From contig CALGLV010000052.1 of NCBI GenBank assembly GCA_937958985.1, positions 1 through 36,624 on the forward strand: a DNA stretch of 36,624 nucleotides. Direction: 5' to 3'. Positions 24,977-33,107 of the stretch are shown here, one piece after another; within the stretch, counting starts at the first letter, position 1; each line of letters opens with the position of its first letter. Below the pieces are notes generated by a model. That model made no database searches, was not told where the DNA came from, and was given only the letters and a program-made list of their open reading frames with translations. The position numbers and the translations under genes were made by a program. The stretch is from an uncultured Aquimarina sp. GTDB lineage: Bacteria > Bacteroidota > Bacteroidia > Flavobacteriales > Flavobacteriaceae.

Positions 24977-26383
24977 ATGAGCTCATTTGATGTAGCTATT
25001 ATTGGTTCGGGACCTGGAGGTTATGTAACAGCAATTCGTTGTGCACAGTTAGGAATGAAAACTGCAATTATTGAAAAGTATAATACTCTTGGAGGTACTT
25101 GTTTAAATGTAGGCTGTATTCCTAGTAAAGCTCTATTGGATTCTTCACATCACTATGAGCATGCAACCAAGCATTTTGAAGGACATGGTATTGAAATATC
25201 AGGAGATATTAAAGCCAATCTAGAAAAAATGATTGCTCGTAAACAAACAGTGGTTGACCAAACCTGTTCGGGAGTTGAATTTTTGATGAAAAAAAATAAA
25301 ATTGAAGTATTTACGGGTGTAGGAAGTTTTAAAGATGCTACTCACATTACAATTACCGATAGTGAAGGGAAAACCTCAGAAATAGAGGCGAAAAATACTG
25401 TAATTGCAACGGGGTCTAAACCTACGCAATTATCATTTGCGGGTATCGATAAAGAACGCATCATAACTTCTACAGAAGTATTAAAGTTAAAAGAAATACC
25501 AAAACATTTAGTAATTATTGGAGGTGGAGTTATAGGCTTGGAATTAGGACAGGTTTACCGTAGGTTAGGAGCTGAGGTTTCTGTGATTGAATATGCAGAT
25601 CGCATTATTCCGAGCATGGATGCTTCTTTGTCTAAAGAGCTTACTAAGGTGCTTAAAAAACAAGGAATCAAATTCTATTTAAAACATTGTGTTAAAAATG
25701 TTGAAAGAAATGGAAACGAAGTAGTCCTTACAGCAAAAGATAAAAAGGATAAGGAAGTAACATTCACAGGAGACTACTGTTTGGTATCTGTAGGAAGAAG
25801 TCCTTATACTAAAGGATTAAATTTAGAAAAAATAGGGGTTAAAACTACTGAAAAAGGTCAAGTAGAAACAAATGCTCATTTACAAACTAGTGTTTCTAAT
25901 ATTTATGCTATTGGTGATGTGGTTAAAGGAGCAATGTTAGCGCACAAGGCGGAAGAAGAAGGAACAATGGTTGCAGAATTACTTGCTGGGCAAAAACCAC
26001 ATATTGACTATAACCTAATCCCAGGAGTAGTTTACACATGGCCTGAAGTTGCTGCAGTAGGGAAAACAGAAGAAGAAATTAAAGAATCAGGTATTGAATA
26101 TAAAGTAGGTCAGTTTCCTTTTAGAGCATTAGGAAGAGCTAGAGCAAGTAACGATTTAGACGGTTTTGTTAAAATTATAGCCGATAAAAAAACAGATGAA
26201 GTTTTAGGAGTTCATATGATAGGCGCACGTTGTGCCGACTTAATTGCAGAAGCTGTTACAGCTATGGAGTTTAGAGCAAGTGCCGAAGATATATCACGAA
26301 TGAGTCATGCGCATCCTACGTTTACCGAGGCTATTAAAGAAGCTGCCTTAGCAGCTACTGACGATAGAGCGTTACACGTGTAA
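24977..26383 (+). CDS. lpdA: Dihydrolipoyl dehydrogenase (E3)
   Basis: This FAD-dependent enzyme reoxidises dihydrolipoamide in pyruvate, 2-oxoglutarate and branched-chain keto acid dehydrogenases and the glycine cleavage system. FAD motif 'VAIIGSGPGGYVTAIRCAQL'; redox disulfide Cys42-Cys47 in 'GGTCLNVGCIPSKALL'; NAD motif 'LVIIGGGVIGLELGQVYRRL'; second FAD motif 'VSNIYAIGDVV'; catalytic His446-Glu451 in 'HAHPTFTEAIKE'. The length of 468 is normal. It stands alone with its own promoter and terminator, so no particular E1/E2 partner is indicated by context; it probably serves several complexes. Confidence 0.97.
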   Translation: MSSFDVAIIGSGPGGYVTAIRCAQLGMKTAIIEKYNTLGGTCLNVGCIPSKALLDSSHHYEHATKHFEGHGIEISGDIKANLEKMIARKQTVVDQTCSGVEFLMKKNKIEVFTGVGSFKDATHITITDSEGKTSEIEAKNTVIATGSKPTQLSFAGIDKERIITSTEVLKLKEIPKHLVIIGGGVIGLELGQVYRRLGAEVSVIEYADRIIPSMDASLSKELTKVLKKQGIKFYLKHCVKNVERNGNEVVLTAKDKKDKEVTFTGDYCLVSVGRSPYTKGLNLEKIGVKTTEKGQVETNAHLQTSVSNIYAIGDVVKGAMLAHKAEEEGTMVAELLAGQKPHIDYNLIPGVVYTWPEVAAVGKTEEEIKESGIEYKVGQFPFRALGRARASNDLDGFVKIIADKKTDEVLGVHMIGARCADLIAEAVTAMEFRASAEDISRMSHAHPTFTEAIKEAALAATDDRALHV

Positions 26384-26403
26384 ACATGTGATTAACATAT
26401 TTT

Positions 26404-26442
26404 AAAACTCCCTAATTTTAATGCAAATTAGGGAGTTTTTTT
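26404..26442 (+). terminator. Rho-independent terminator after lpdA
   Basis: Arms AAAACTCCCTAATTT (26404-26418) and AAATTAGGGAGTTTT (26425-26439) pair perfectly over 15 bp with a 6-base loop and a T run. It lies 20 bases after the lpdA stop. Confidence 0.85.
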
Positions 26443-26471
26443 ATGGAATTAATTCTGTGATTTGTTTTGAC

Positions 26472-26479
26472 TATTTTTG
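26472..26479 (+). promoter_or_regulatory. Putative -7 promoter box before the transglutaminase-like gene
   Basis: TATTTTTG fits TAnnTTTG and lies 18 bases before the ATG at 26498. The -33 element is not obvious. Confidence 0.45.
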
Positions 26480-26497
26480 TGTCTACAAATTAAACGT

Positions 26498-27526
26498 ATG
26501 AGAAATTTATTGCTTTATCTTTTCATTGGGCTATGGACATGCACAATACATAGTAATTCTACAAGCACACCACAACGACAAAAAGAACTGCTAGCATACG
26601 TAAAAAAAGCTCCGAAGTCTTCAAATTTAGATTTAATAACCAGATACTTAAGTCATGAACCCAAAAATGAAATGGAAATAGCGGAGACTATTTTTTTATG
26701 GCTTTCACAAAATATTGTTTACGATGTCGCTAATTTTCAAAAAGGCAAGTTTTTAAAGCAAGATCCGATCACTACTTTAAAAAATAAAAAAGCTGTTTGT
26801 GGAGGTTTTTCTAATCTATACAAAGCAATGGCAGATAAAATGAATTTATCGGCACGTGTTGTAAGCGGTTATTCAAAAGGATACAGCTATTATTTGGGAA
26901 AGAAGTTTACAAACACAGATCATGCATGGAATATTGTAACCATTAAAGGAAAAGAAATTTTGATAGATGCTACCTGGGGTTCTGGTTCAGCCAGAAAAAA
27001 ATGGGGTAAGCTAAAGTATATAAAGCAAATTAATTATTATTGGTTTCACACTAAACCTAGCGAATTTGTGTTTAGTCATTTGCCAGAAGTGAATAAAGCA
27101 CATAATCAGTTATTAGAAAAACCTATTTCCTTAAACGAATATGAAAAACTACCGCGTATAAGAAGTAGTTTTTTTAAGAATAGAATAGCTAATTCAGATA
27201 AGATATTAATGAAATTTAGAGAAGGTGTAACGCATAATTTGCCTATTATTTATGATATAGATATTGAATTTGCTGTAATAAAAGCACCGTTAGAAATGAA
27301 TGAAAAGGAGCAAGGATTGTATCAATTTTATACATTGAAAGGAAAAAAATTGGCTATTATTCACAATAAGGAATTTCTGCATTTTTTTGATAAAGGAGCC
27401 AATAACTATTTCAGATTTATTTTTGCACCAAGTAAAAAAGGAAAATATACTATAGGTGTATTGTACGATCAGCCTAAAGGAAAAAAACAAAGTTATATTA
27501 GTGTAATGCAATACGAAGTGCAGTAG
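26498..27526 (+). CDS. Secreted transglutaminase-like (kyphoscoliosis peptidase-type) protein
   Basis: The ATG at 26498 gives a signal peptide 'MRNLLLYLFIGLWTCTIHSN' and a 342-residue protein; the frame extends 7 codons further upstream without improving the start. The transglutaminase-like core has the Cys-His-Asp triad: Cys in 'KKAVCGGFSNLYKAMADKMN', His in 'NTDHAWNIVTIKGKE', Asp in 'EILIDATWGSG'. The second half is a domain of unknown role with beta-rich sequence. Bacterial members usually act as periplasmic cysteine peptidases rather than crosslinking enzymes, but the substrate here is unknown. Cys16 lies within the hydrophobic segment ('LWTCTIH'), an imperfect lipobox. Confidence 0.87.
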   Translation: MRNLLLYLFIGLWTCTIHSNSTSTPQRQKELLAYVKKAPKSSNLDLITRYLSHEPKNEMEIAETIFLWLSQNIVYDVANFQKGKFLKQDPITTLKNKKAVCGGFSNLYKAMADKMNLSARVVSGYSKGYSYYLGKKFTNTDHAWNIVTIKGKEILIDATWGSGSARKKWGKLKYIKQINYYWFHTKPSEFVFSHLPEVNKAHNQLLEKPISLNEYEKLPRIRSSFFKNRIANSDKILMKFREGVTHNLPIIYDIDIEFAVIKAPLEMNEKEQGLYQFYTLKGKKLAIIHNKEFLHFFDKGANNYFRFIFAPSKKGKYTIGVLYDQPKGKKQSYISVMQYEVQ

Positions 27527-27895
27527 TACACTTGTTAATAATATTTCTAGCTTCAATTTATTTTAATCTTCCCAGAATTACTACTAAAAGTAATTACATA
27601 ATTATTTCTATTTCCATACTCGAAATAAGGAATAGGAACTCACTGTTAAATACTTCTTTTTTATTTTTTTTGAAAAATACATGTGTAATCAAAGAGTTTT
27701 ATCGAAATACTGTTTTATTTTTTAAATTTTTATTTTTCGTTATCGATTACTATCATAAAAACCAACCTTTAGGTTAGTGTTAATAAGGGTTTAGGTGCTT
27801 GTTTTTAGTTGTTTCAGTAGATATATTTGTTTTAAATAAGGCTTAATAAGTGGTCTTTAACAAAAAAACACTGTTATAATTTGTGCGATAACAAA
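27527..27895. other. AT-rich gap with no supported gene
   Basis: A 369-base stretch between the transglutaminase-like and DsbA-like genes. One open frame of 81 codons (27532-27777) begins TTG and has poor composition and no recognisable features, so I do not call it. A short hairpin, ACCAACC-TTTA-GGTTAGT at about 27759-27776, may be a weak terminator for the upstream gene. Confidence 0.5.
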
Positions 27896-28717
27896 ATGAA
27901 TAGATACAGTTTCTTTTGGATTATTTTATTTTCAATTATTAATAGTGCTTGTACATTTCCAAAACCAACAAAAATGAAAATTAAGGAGAATCTAAGTTTT
28001 TCATGTGACGTTAATACAGGTTTCTGCAGTGCAGATCATGAACCACTAAATAATTCTATTTTAGAAGTGACTAGTGATTCTAAACCCAAACTTAAAATCA
28101 GGTATTATTATGATGCTTTGTGCGGATGGTGTTATGGATTTAGTCCGGTAATTAAACAGTTAAAAAACACCTATAAAGATCAAATAGATATTGATGTAAT
28201 AAGCGGTGGTTTATTTTTAGGAAATAGGGCAGGACTTGTAAATGATGTAGCACCACATATAAAAGCAGGGGCCTACAAAAGCGTGGAGTTAATGACTGGT
28301 GTTAAGTTTGGAGCATCCTTTTTAGAAGATGTTTTTGGAGCAGGTAAAATGGAATTAAACTCCTTACCACCAACTATAGCATTGTGTATTGTTAGAGAAA
28401 AATATCCTGAAAAAGAGTTAGCATTTGCAGCTACATTGTTAAACGCCGTTTATTTTGATGGAATTGACCCTGTAGATATTAATGCATACCTAACTTACGC
28501 ATCCGAATACGGAATTGATGCTGAAGAATTTCTTGCCAAAATGAATAATCCGTTTTACGAGCAAATGGCAATTAATGAGTTTAATATTTTCAGAAAAAGT
28601 AAGTATAGCGGTATGCCTTCATTAGTAGTATTTAAAAATGATGTTGAAATACCAATATCAAAAGGATATATAGGTTACGATGACCTTAAAGTAAAATTAG
28701 ATCAATTTATTGATTAA
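27896..28717 (+). CDS. Lipoprotein DsbA-family thiol oxidoreductase (FrnE-like)
   Basis: The ATG at 27896 gives a 273-residue protein with a lipoprotein signal, 'FWIILFSIINSAC', Cys19 lipidated. A short segment with an extra Cys pair ('SFSCDVNTGFCSADHEP') precedes a thioredoxin-fold/DsbA domain: active site CGWC in 'IRYYYDALCGWCYGFSPV', helical insertion to about residue 230, and the cis-Pro loop 'YSGMPSLVVFKND'. It most resembles FrnE-type DsbA proteins. It would act at a membrane on the periplasmic or surface side; electron partners (DsbB/VKOR) are not in the window. A hairpin follows the stop. Confidence 0.88.
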   Translation: MNRYSFFWIILFSIINSACTFPKPTKMKIKENLSFSCDVNTGFCSADHEPLNNSILEVTSDSKPKLKIRYYYDALCGWCYGFSPVIKQLKNTYKDQIDIDVISGGLFLGNRAGLVNDVAPHIKAGAYKSVELMTGVKFGASFLEDVFGAGKMELNSLPPTIALCIVREKYPEKELAFAATLLNAVYFDGIDPVDINAYLTYASEYGIDAEEFLAKMNNPFYEQMAINEFNIFRKSKYSGMPSLVVFKNDVEIPISKGYIGYDDLKVKLDQFID

Positions 28718-28732
28718 CAATAATAACAAGAG

Positions 28733-28773
28733 GCTAACACTAAATTTTTAGGGGGCTTTAAATTAGTGTTAGC
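28733..28773 (+). terminator. Hairpin after the DsbA-like gene
   Basis: GCTAACACTAA (28733-28743) and TTAGTGTTAGC (28763-28773) pair perfectly over 11 bp around a 19-base loop. There is no T tract after it, so it is a weak terminator or an mRNA 3'-end stabiliser. Confidence 0.45.
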
Positions 28774-28854
28774 TACACCTTGTGTTTATTATTTATACAA
28801 ATAATGTATTTTAAAATATTTCTAAAAAAATAACTACCTCTTGCTAATAAAGAA

Positions 28855-28884
28855 TTCGTAAACCATTAAAAACATTTATTTTTG
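28855..28884 (+). promoter_or_regulatory. Putative kdsA promoter
   Basis: The -7 box TATTTTTG (28877-28884) fits TAnnTTTG, 15 bases before the ATG. TTCG at 28855-28858, 18 bases upstream, is a one-mismatch match to the -33 TTTG. It is the best two-part promoter in the window. Confidence 0.5.
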
Positions 28885-28899
28885 TAAAAAATAATAAGA

Positions 28900-29721
28900 A
28901 TGGATTTACAGAATATTCCCAACATAAAAAATACGGATGCAAACAATTTTTTTCTTTTAGCAGGCCCTTGTGCTATCGAAGGAGAAGAAATGGCATTACG
29001 AATTGCAGAAAAAGTAGTTAAGATTACTTCCGACTTAAAAATTCCTTACGTATTTAAAGGGTCATTTAAAAAAGCAAACAGGAGTAGAGTAGATAGTTTT
29101 ACGGGTATTGGGGATGAAAAAGCATTAAAAATACTACGTAAAGTTTCCGAAACCTTCGATGTGCCTACAGTTACTGATATTCATACTAATGAAGATGCTG
29201 AAAGAGCTGCTCAGTATGTAGATATTTTACAAATTCCAGCATTTTTAGTGCGTCAAACCGACTTAGTAGTTGCAGCAGCACAAACAGGAAAAACAGTAAA
29301 TCTTAAAAAAGGACAGTTTATGAGTCCTGAAGCAATGCAACATGCAATTAGAAAAGTTCACGATAGTGGAAATCAAAATGCAATGATTACTGATCGAGGT
29401 ACTATGTTTGGATATCAAGATATGGTTGTAGATTTTAGAGGTATTCCGACAATGAAACAATACGGAACTACTGTTTTAGATGTAACTCACTCTTTGCAAC
29501 AACCCAACCAATCTAGTGGAGTTACTGGTGGGCGACCAGACATGATTGAAACTATAGCAAGAGCTGGTATTGTTACTGGTGTAGATGGCTTGTTTATAGA
29601 AACACATTTTGACCCAGCTAATGCTAAAAGTGACGGGGCTAATATGTTACAGATTGATTACCTGGAAAAGTTATTAAGCAACTTGGTAGCTATTCGTAAA
29701 ACGGTTAATACATTAGGTTAG
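28900..29721 (+). CDS. kdsA: 3-deoxy-8-phosphooctulonate (KDO-8-P) synthase
   Basis: It condenses phosphoenolpyruvate and arabinose-5-phosphate to KDO-8-phosphate, the committed step to KDO of the LPS inner core. Motifs: 'FFLLAGPCAIEGEEMALRIA', 'VFKGSFKKANRSRVDSFTGI', 'DILQIPAFLVRQTDLVVAAA', 'NLKKGQFMSPEAMQ', 'VTDGVDGLFIETHFDPANA'-type ending. Cys24 in 'AGPCAIEGE' sits where metal-dependent (class II) enzymes such as that of Aquifex aeolicus have the metal-ligand Cys, whereas the metal-independent E. coli enzyme has Asn, so this enzyme is probably metal-dependent. The length of 273 is normal. It is a single-gene unit with its own promoter and terminator; kdsB, kdsC and kdsD are not nearby. 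Confidence 0.96.
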   Translation: MDLQNIPNIKNTDANNFFLLAGPCAIEGEEMALRIAEKVVKITSDLKIPYVFKGSFKKANRSRVDSFTGIGDEKALKILRKVSETFDVPTVTDIHTNEDAERAAQYVDILQIPAFLVRQTDLVVAAAQTGKTVNLKKGQFMSPEAMQHAIRKVHDSGNQNAMITDRGTMFGYQDMVVDFRGIPTMKQYGTTVLDVTHSLQQPNQSSGVTGGRPDMIETIARAGIVTGVDGLFIETHFDPANAKSDGANMLQIDYLEKLLSNLVAIRKTVNTLG

Positions 29722-29750
29722 AGTCTATTTCTAATAATAAATTTGTAATA

Positions 29751-29790
29751 AAAAAAACATCTAAGAACTTTAGTTCTTAGATGTTTTTTT
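29751..29790 (+). terminator. Rho-independent terminator after kdsA
   Basis: Arms at 29751-29768 and 29773-29790 are perfect 18-bp inverted repeats around the loop TTTA (core ACATCTAAGAAC/GTTCTTAGATGT) ending in a T run. It lies 30 bases after the kdsA stop. Confidence 0.88.
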
Positions 29791-29940
29791 TATTACAATC
29801 CCCTTTTATAAAAGCTAATTCGTAGAAAGAAAATCAATATTGAAAACGTATGTAATTCTATAAACTAAATTATTCAGTTAGATATAATAAAATTAGTAGT
29901 AGCGATCGTATTCATTATATTTTAAACAATAATGGTCATT

Positions 29941-30322
29941 ACTAGAATGTTTAGATTTTTGCAACTAAGCTATAATAGGTTCCATGCTAGCATCAATAAT
30001 CCTAATTAAAGACCAAAGTATCCTAAATGGAATATTTTCGCTTGCATGTATTGTCAGTTTTCAAACATTATTTTATTACTTAACCATAAAAAGTAAAGAA
30101 TTTTTTTTGCGTGTGTGTAAACCAACTAGAATCATTAGTTTATTATAGATTATAGGAGTCTTAAATAATGTAATGTGGACGAATGTGATTTAAAGGTGAA
30201 ATTAAGAGAAGCAAACCTGTTTAAAGTCTAAGCTGTGTTTTTTTAAATTACAGTTGATATATCAATGCTTTATAATAAGGGAGAAATTGAAATTGACGAC
30301 AAGATTTTAATAAATGTAATAT
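29941..30322 (+). pseudogene. Decayed DUF421/YetF-like membrane protein gene
   Basis: No intact frame exists here, but two stretches in different frames read as consecutive parts of a DUF421 (YetF-like) protein. Around 29969-30145 the frame gives 'AIIGSMLASIILIKDQSILN', then 'GIFSLACIVSFQTLFYYLTI', then 'KSKEFFLRVCKPTRIISLL' and a stop: the second and third membrane helices and the start of the cytoplasmic domain. After a frameshift, 30175-30322 gives 'VDECDLKVKLREANLFKV', a stop, 'AVFF', a stop, and 'ITVDISMLYNKGEIEID', matching the later conserved block ('deL...lRe.gi...V...ilE.dG.isvl'). Just upstream of the first stretch, TTAGATTTTTGC hints at the preceding Asp-Phe motif. The N-terminus is missing. 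Family recognition is by memory of the pattern, not by alignment. Confidence 0.6.
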
Positions 30323-30323
30323 C

Positions 30324-30363
30324 AAAAAAGGTTAAGTCAATTATACTTGATTTAACCTTTTTT
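30324..30363 (+). terminator. Orphan terminator after the DUF421-like remnant
   Basis: AAAAAAGGTTAAGTCAA (30324-30340) and TTGATTTAACCTTTTTT (30347-30363) form a 17-bp stem with one G-U pair and a T-rich end. No intact gene precedes it; it most likely served the decayed gene just upstream. Confidence 0.75.
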
Positions 30364-30649
30364 AGTGTAACCCAATAATAGTCAATAATTTGAATATTAG
30401 CATAAACTTAAATAAATGCTCTTTTTACATTCTATATTATTAATTAATGATTTAATGAATAATTTTCGTTTTCACATTAAAAATAATAAATAATTAACAT
30501 TTTTAATCTCCTGTAAATCAAGGTTTTATTTTTTAATTAATTATTTTTTAATATTTAATAGGATATTAATGTAATGTTTGACTAACTTTACGATGCTCAA
30601 TAACGAAATCGTTGTAGTAACAACAAGCAATTAATCAAACTTAAACATT
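30364..30649. other. AT-rich upstream region of the xylanase gene
   Basis: This 286-base stretch is very AT-rich and without coding signal. TAACTTTA at 30583-30590 is a near match to the -7 box, and the last 60 bases before the ATG probably form the 5' untranslated leader. Long A/T runs may suit a regulator or a UP-like element, but no specific operator is visible. Confidence 0.4.
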
Positions 30650-32245
30650 ATGAAAGAAAAGTATTTAAAAATCAAACAAAATTTACCTTTATTATTTTTA
30701 CTGGTATCAATATTGCAATGTGTAAATAGTTTTGGACAACAGCAGTGCAGACCCGATCAATTAACGGTAAAAAATAGGGCATTAAGAGGTAGTTCTGAAA
30801 CCTTTACAGATAGACAAGCGACTATATATTCGGGTAGTTCTACTTTTGAATTATGGCAAGACAGATTTACTAATTGTAATTCTAATGCAAGAATGACAGT
30901 TAGAAACAATCAGACATTTAGTGCAAGTTGGAGTAATGTTTTTAATGCTCTAGCAAGAGAATCAATACGACCAGGAAATAGTAATACTAGAATCGGTTAC
31001 CGATATACTCAAAGAAGGCTAGATGGTAATAGTTTTTGGGGTGCTTATGGTTGGTGGAGAACCAATAATAACAACAATACTATAGTAGAATATTACGTAG
31101 TAGAAGATTACAATTTAAAGTCAAATGCTACTTATGGGATGGATTACATACGTAATTACAAGGCTAATGGTAATACTTATGAATTATGGACTGATACAAG
31201 AACAGGACCTACTGTTTATACTAGTGGTAATGCACCTTTCACACAAGTTAAGTCGATAAGAGTACCTGCTAATAGGGCTAATTCAAGTGGTATATCTACA
31301 GGAACCATTGATATGGGAACTCATTTTACACAATGGGCTGCACAAGGTGGAAACCTAATATTAGGTACTTTGTTTGAAGTATCTCTAAAAGTTGAAGGTT
31401 TTGGAGGAGGTAATGAAACGACCAATGTAGACTGTTCAATGAATGCTACTTTTTCCACTGGTGCCGGGTATTCTCCACCACCACCACCAGTTTCAAATGG
31501 TGGTGGATCAAACTGGTCTGATGTAGCTGATGGTTACTATAGAATAATTCCACAACACAGTCAAGGTCAAAGTTTAACACAAGAGCCTTATCAAAGAAAT
31601 AATGATCGATTGTTAGTATATTCATCGGGTAATTATTCTAATCAGAGATTTTATGTGCAACGTCAAGGGAATGGTACTTATAAAATATTTGATTCTAATT
31701 GGAGGGTGTTGACTATTCATAGTTGGAATTCTTCTAATGGTGCTCAAGCCTTATTTTATGATGATCTTAATTATACTAATCAAAGATTTAAATTTAGAGA
31801 TACAGGGAGTAACTTCATTAACATTAGTCCATCTTACAATTTAAATAAAAACTTAGATGTTTACGGTTATGCTACTTGGAATAATGCTCCAATCAAGCTT
31901 TGGAATGTAACAAGTGCTACAAATCAAAGATTTAGATTTGTTCGTTGGAATGGTAAGAGTTTAGACGTGGCAACACTAACAGATTTACCAGAAGAAACAT
32001 CAATTAAAGTAAATGTTTCACCTAATCCAACCGCAGATGAGTTTACTATTACAACAACCGGTTATGAAGGAGGAAGAGTTATTGTTTATGATCTTCAAGG
32101 AAAAATAATATATCAAGATTCAATATCAAGCGAAGACTTAATTGTATCTGCAGAAGGTATTAATCTTAATAGTGGAATTTATATAGTTTCCGTCTCTGAT
32201 AAAGCCGGTGACAATACAACCACTACAAAACTAATTATCAAGTAA
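30650..32245 (+). CDS. Secreted GH11 endo-xylanase with ricin-type lectin module and T9SS tail
   Basis: This 531-residue enzyme has a Sec signal peptide (about residues 1-30). The GH11 catalytic domain (about 35-265) includes 'SFWGAYGWWRT', the nucleophile Glu147 in 'TIVEYYVVEDYN', 'YELWTDTRTGPTVY', 'THFTQWAAQGGN' and the acid/base Glu249 in 'VSLKVEGFGGG'. A Pro-rich linker ('SPPPPPVSNGGGS', about 272-285) leads to a ricin-like beta-trefoil (CBM13-type) at about 293-440 with repeated 'NQRF' motifs ('SNQRFYVQ', 'TNQRFKFR', 'TNQRFRFV'). The C-terminal 75 residues ('VNVSPNPTADEFTITTTG', 'SGIYIVSVSDKAG') are a T9SS type A sorting domain. It probably hydrolyses xylan outside the cell. No SusC/SusD or other xylan genes are adjacent. 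Confidence 0.88.
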   Translation: MKEKYLKIKQNLPLLFLLVSILQCVNSFGQQQCRPDQLTVKNRALRGSSETFTDRQATIYSGSSTFELWQDRFTNCNSNARMTVRNNQTFSASWSNVFNALARESIRPGNSNTRIGYRYTQRRLDGNSFWGAYGWWRTNNNNNTIVEYYVVEDYNLKSNATYGMDYIRNYKANGNTYELWTDTRTGPTVYTSGNAPFTQVKSIRVPANRANSSGISTGTIDMGTHFTQWAAQGGNLILGTLFEVSLKVEGFGGGNETTNVDCSMNATFSTGAGYSPPPPPVSNGGGSNWSDVADGYYRIIPQHSQGQSLTQEPYQRNNDRLLVYSSGNYSNQRFYVQRQGNGTYKIFDSNWRVLTIHSWNSSNGAQALFYDDLNYTNQRFKFRDTGSNFINISPSYNLNKNLDVYGYATWNNAPIKLWNVTSATNQRFRFVRWNGKSLDVATLTDLPEETSIKVNVSPNPTADEFTITTTGYEGGRVIVYDLQGKIIYQDSISSEDLIVSAEGINLNSGIYIVSVSDKAGDNTTTTKLIIK

Positions 32246-32286
32246 TTTTTAGATTTCGTTATTGTAGTAAAATAATTTGTTGTTTA

Positions 32287-32319
32287 GTAAAAGGCTTTCA
32301 TTAATTTGAGAGCCTTTTT
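32287..32319 (+). terminator. Rho-independent terminator after the xylanase gene
   Basis: AAAAGGCTTTCA (32289-32300) pairs with TGAGAGCCTTTT with one G-U pair and is followed by a T run. It lies 43 bases past the stop and also closes the converging minus-strand unit. Confidence 0.75.
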
Positions 32320-32350
32320 CGGGTATATAGGTAATTAGGCGAAAATAGCT

Positions 32351-33100
32351 CTAAACAATACGCTTAATTACTCTAAGTTTATGTGTGTGCTTTCTTAATT
32401 CGGCATTAAAAATTCCTGTGTGGTCAATCCTATCAATTCTTACTTTTCCGCTGGCGTGGATAATATAATTATCTTTCATCATAATACCAACATGCGTAAT
32501 TTTTCCCTCGCTATTATCAAAAAAGGCTAAATCTCCAGGCTCACTCTCTTCAATAAAACTTAATGGTTCCCCTTGTTTAGCTTGCAAGGACGCATCTCTT
32601 TTTAAAATATGTCCATTTAATAAATATACCATTTGCGTAAAACCACTACAATCTATACCAAAGGGCGTTTTTCCTCCCCATTGGTAAGGTGCATTTAAAT
32701 ATAAAAGTGCGGTTTCAATAAATTTAGATTTAGGCTGTAATGTGCCACAAAATTCACCATCGAAACTATGGTTTAATATCGATAACGCATTTAAATTGGC
32801 TCCCATGCAAATAGGAAGCAACTGATTGTTATTAGTATTGAAAAAATCAACCAAATTTAAAACCAATTTTGGTTTCTGCTTATGAAGGCTATTATATTCT
32901 TCTTCACTACATAATTGAAACTGTTTATTATCAACCCAGCCTTCGTATTTATCAATACCTAAGCGTATGCGGCTCCATTTTTTTCGATATTCTAATACTT
33001 TAAAATGCTCGCCATAAAGTACTTGCGATATTTGCTCAGCAGTATCAGTCGCTTCAGCCCTAAGCGGTACTATACTTAAAAAAGATATTCCGTATTGCAT
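32351..33100 (-). CDS. NlpC/P60 (C40) peptidase with SH3-like domain, no signal peptide
   Basis: This 249-residue protein has an N-terminal bacterial SH3-type region ('AEQISQVLYGEHFKVLEYRK') and a C-terminal NlpC/P60 cysteine peptidase: Cys151 in 'GIDCSGFTQMVYL', His203 in 'THVGIMMKD', His215 in 'NYIIHASGK'. No export signal is visible, so it most resembles cytosolic YkfC-type peptidases that trim recycled muropeptides (gamma-D-glutamyl-diamino acid bonds) rather than secreted cell-wall hydrolases. It lies 7 bases downstream of the thiolase gene on the same strand, an apparent operon with no obvious functional link. Confidence 0.88.
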   Translation of the reverse strand: MQYGISFLSIVPLRAEATDTAEQISQVLYGEHFKVLEYRKKWSRIRLGIDKYEGWVDNKQFQLCSEEEYNSLHKQKPKLVLNLVDFFNTNNNQLLPICMGANLNALSILNHSFDGEFCGTLQPKSKFIETALLYLNAPYQWGGKTPFGIDCSGFTQMVYLLNGHILKRDASLQAKQGEPLSFIEESEPGDLAFFDNSEGKITHVGIMMKDNYIIHASGKVRIDRIDHTGIFNAELRKHTHKLRVIKRIV

Positions 33101-33107
33101 AAATTAA

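Noticed and set aside
27532..27777. 81-codon plus-strand open frame in the gap after the transglutaminase-like gene
   Set aside because: TTG start without ribosome-binding signal, Phe/Ile/Asn-rich sequence typical of AT-rich non-coding DNA, no recognisable family.
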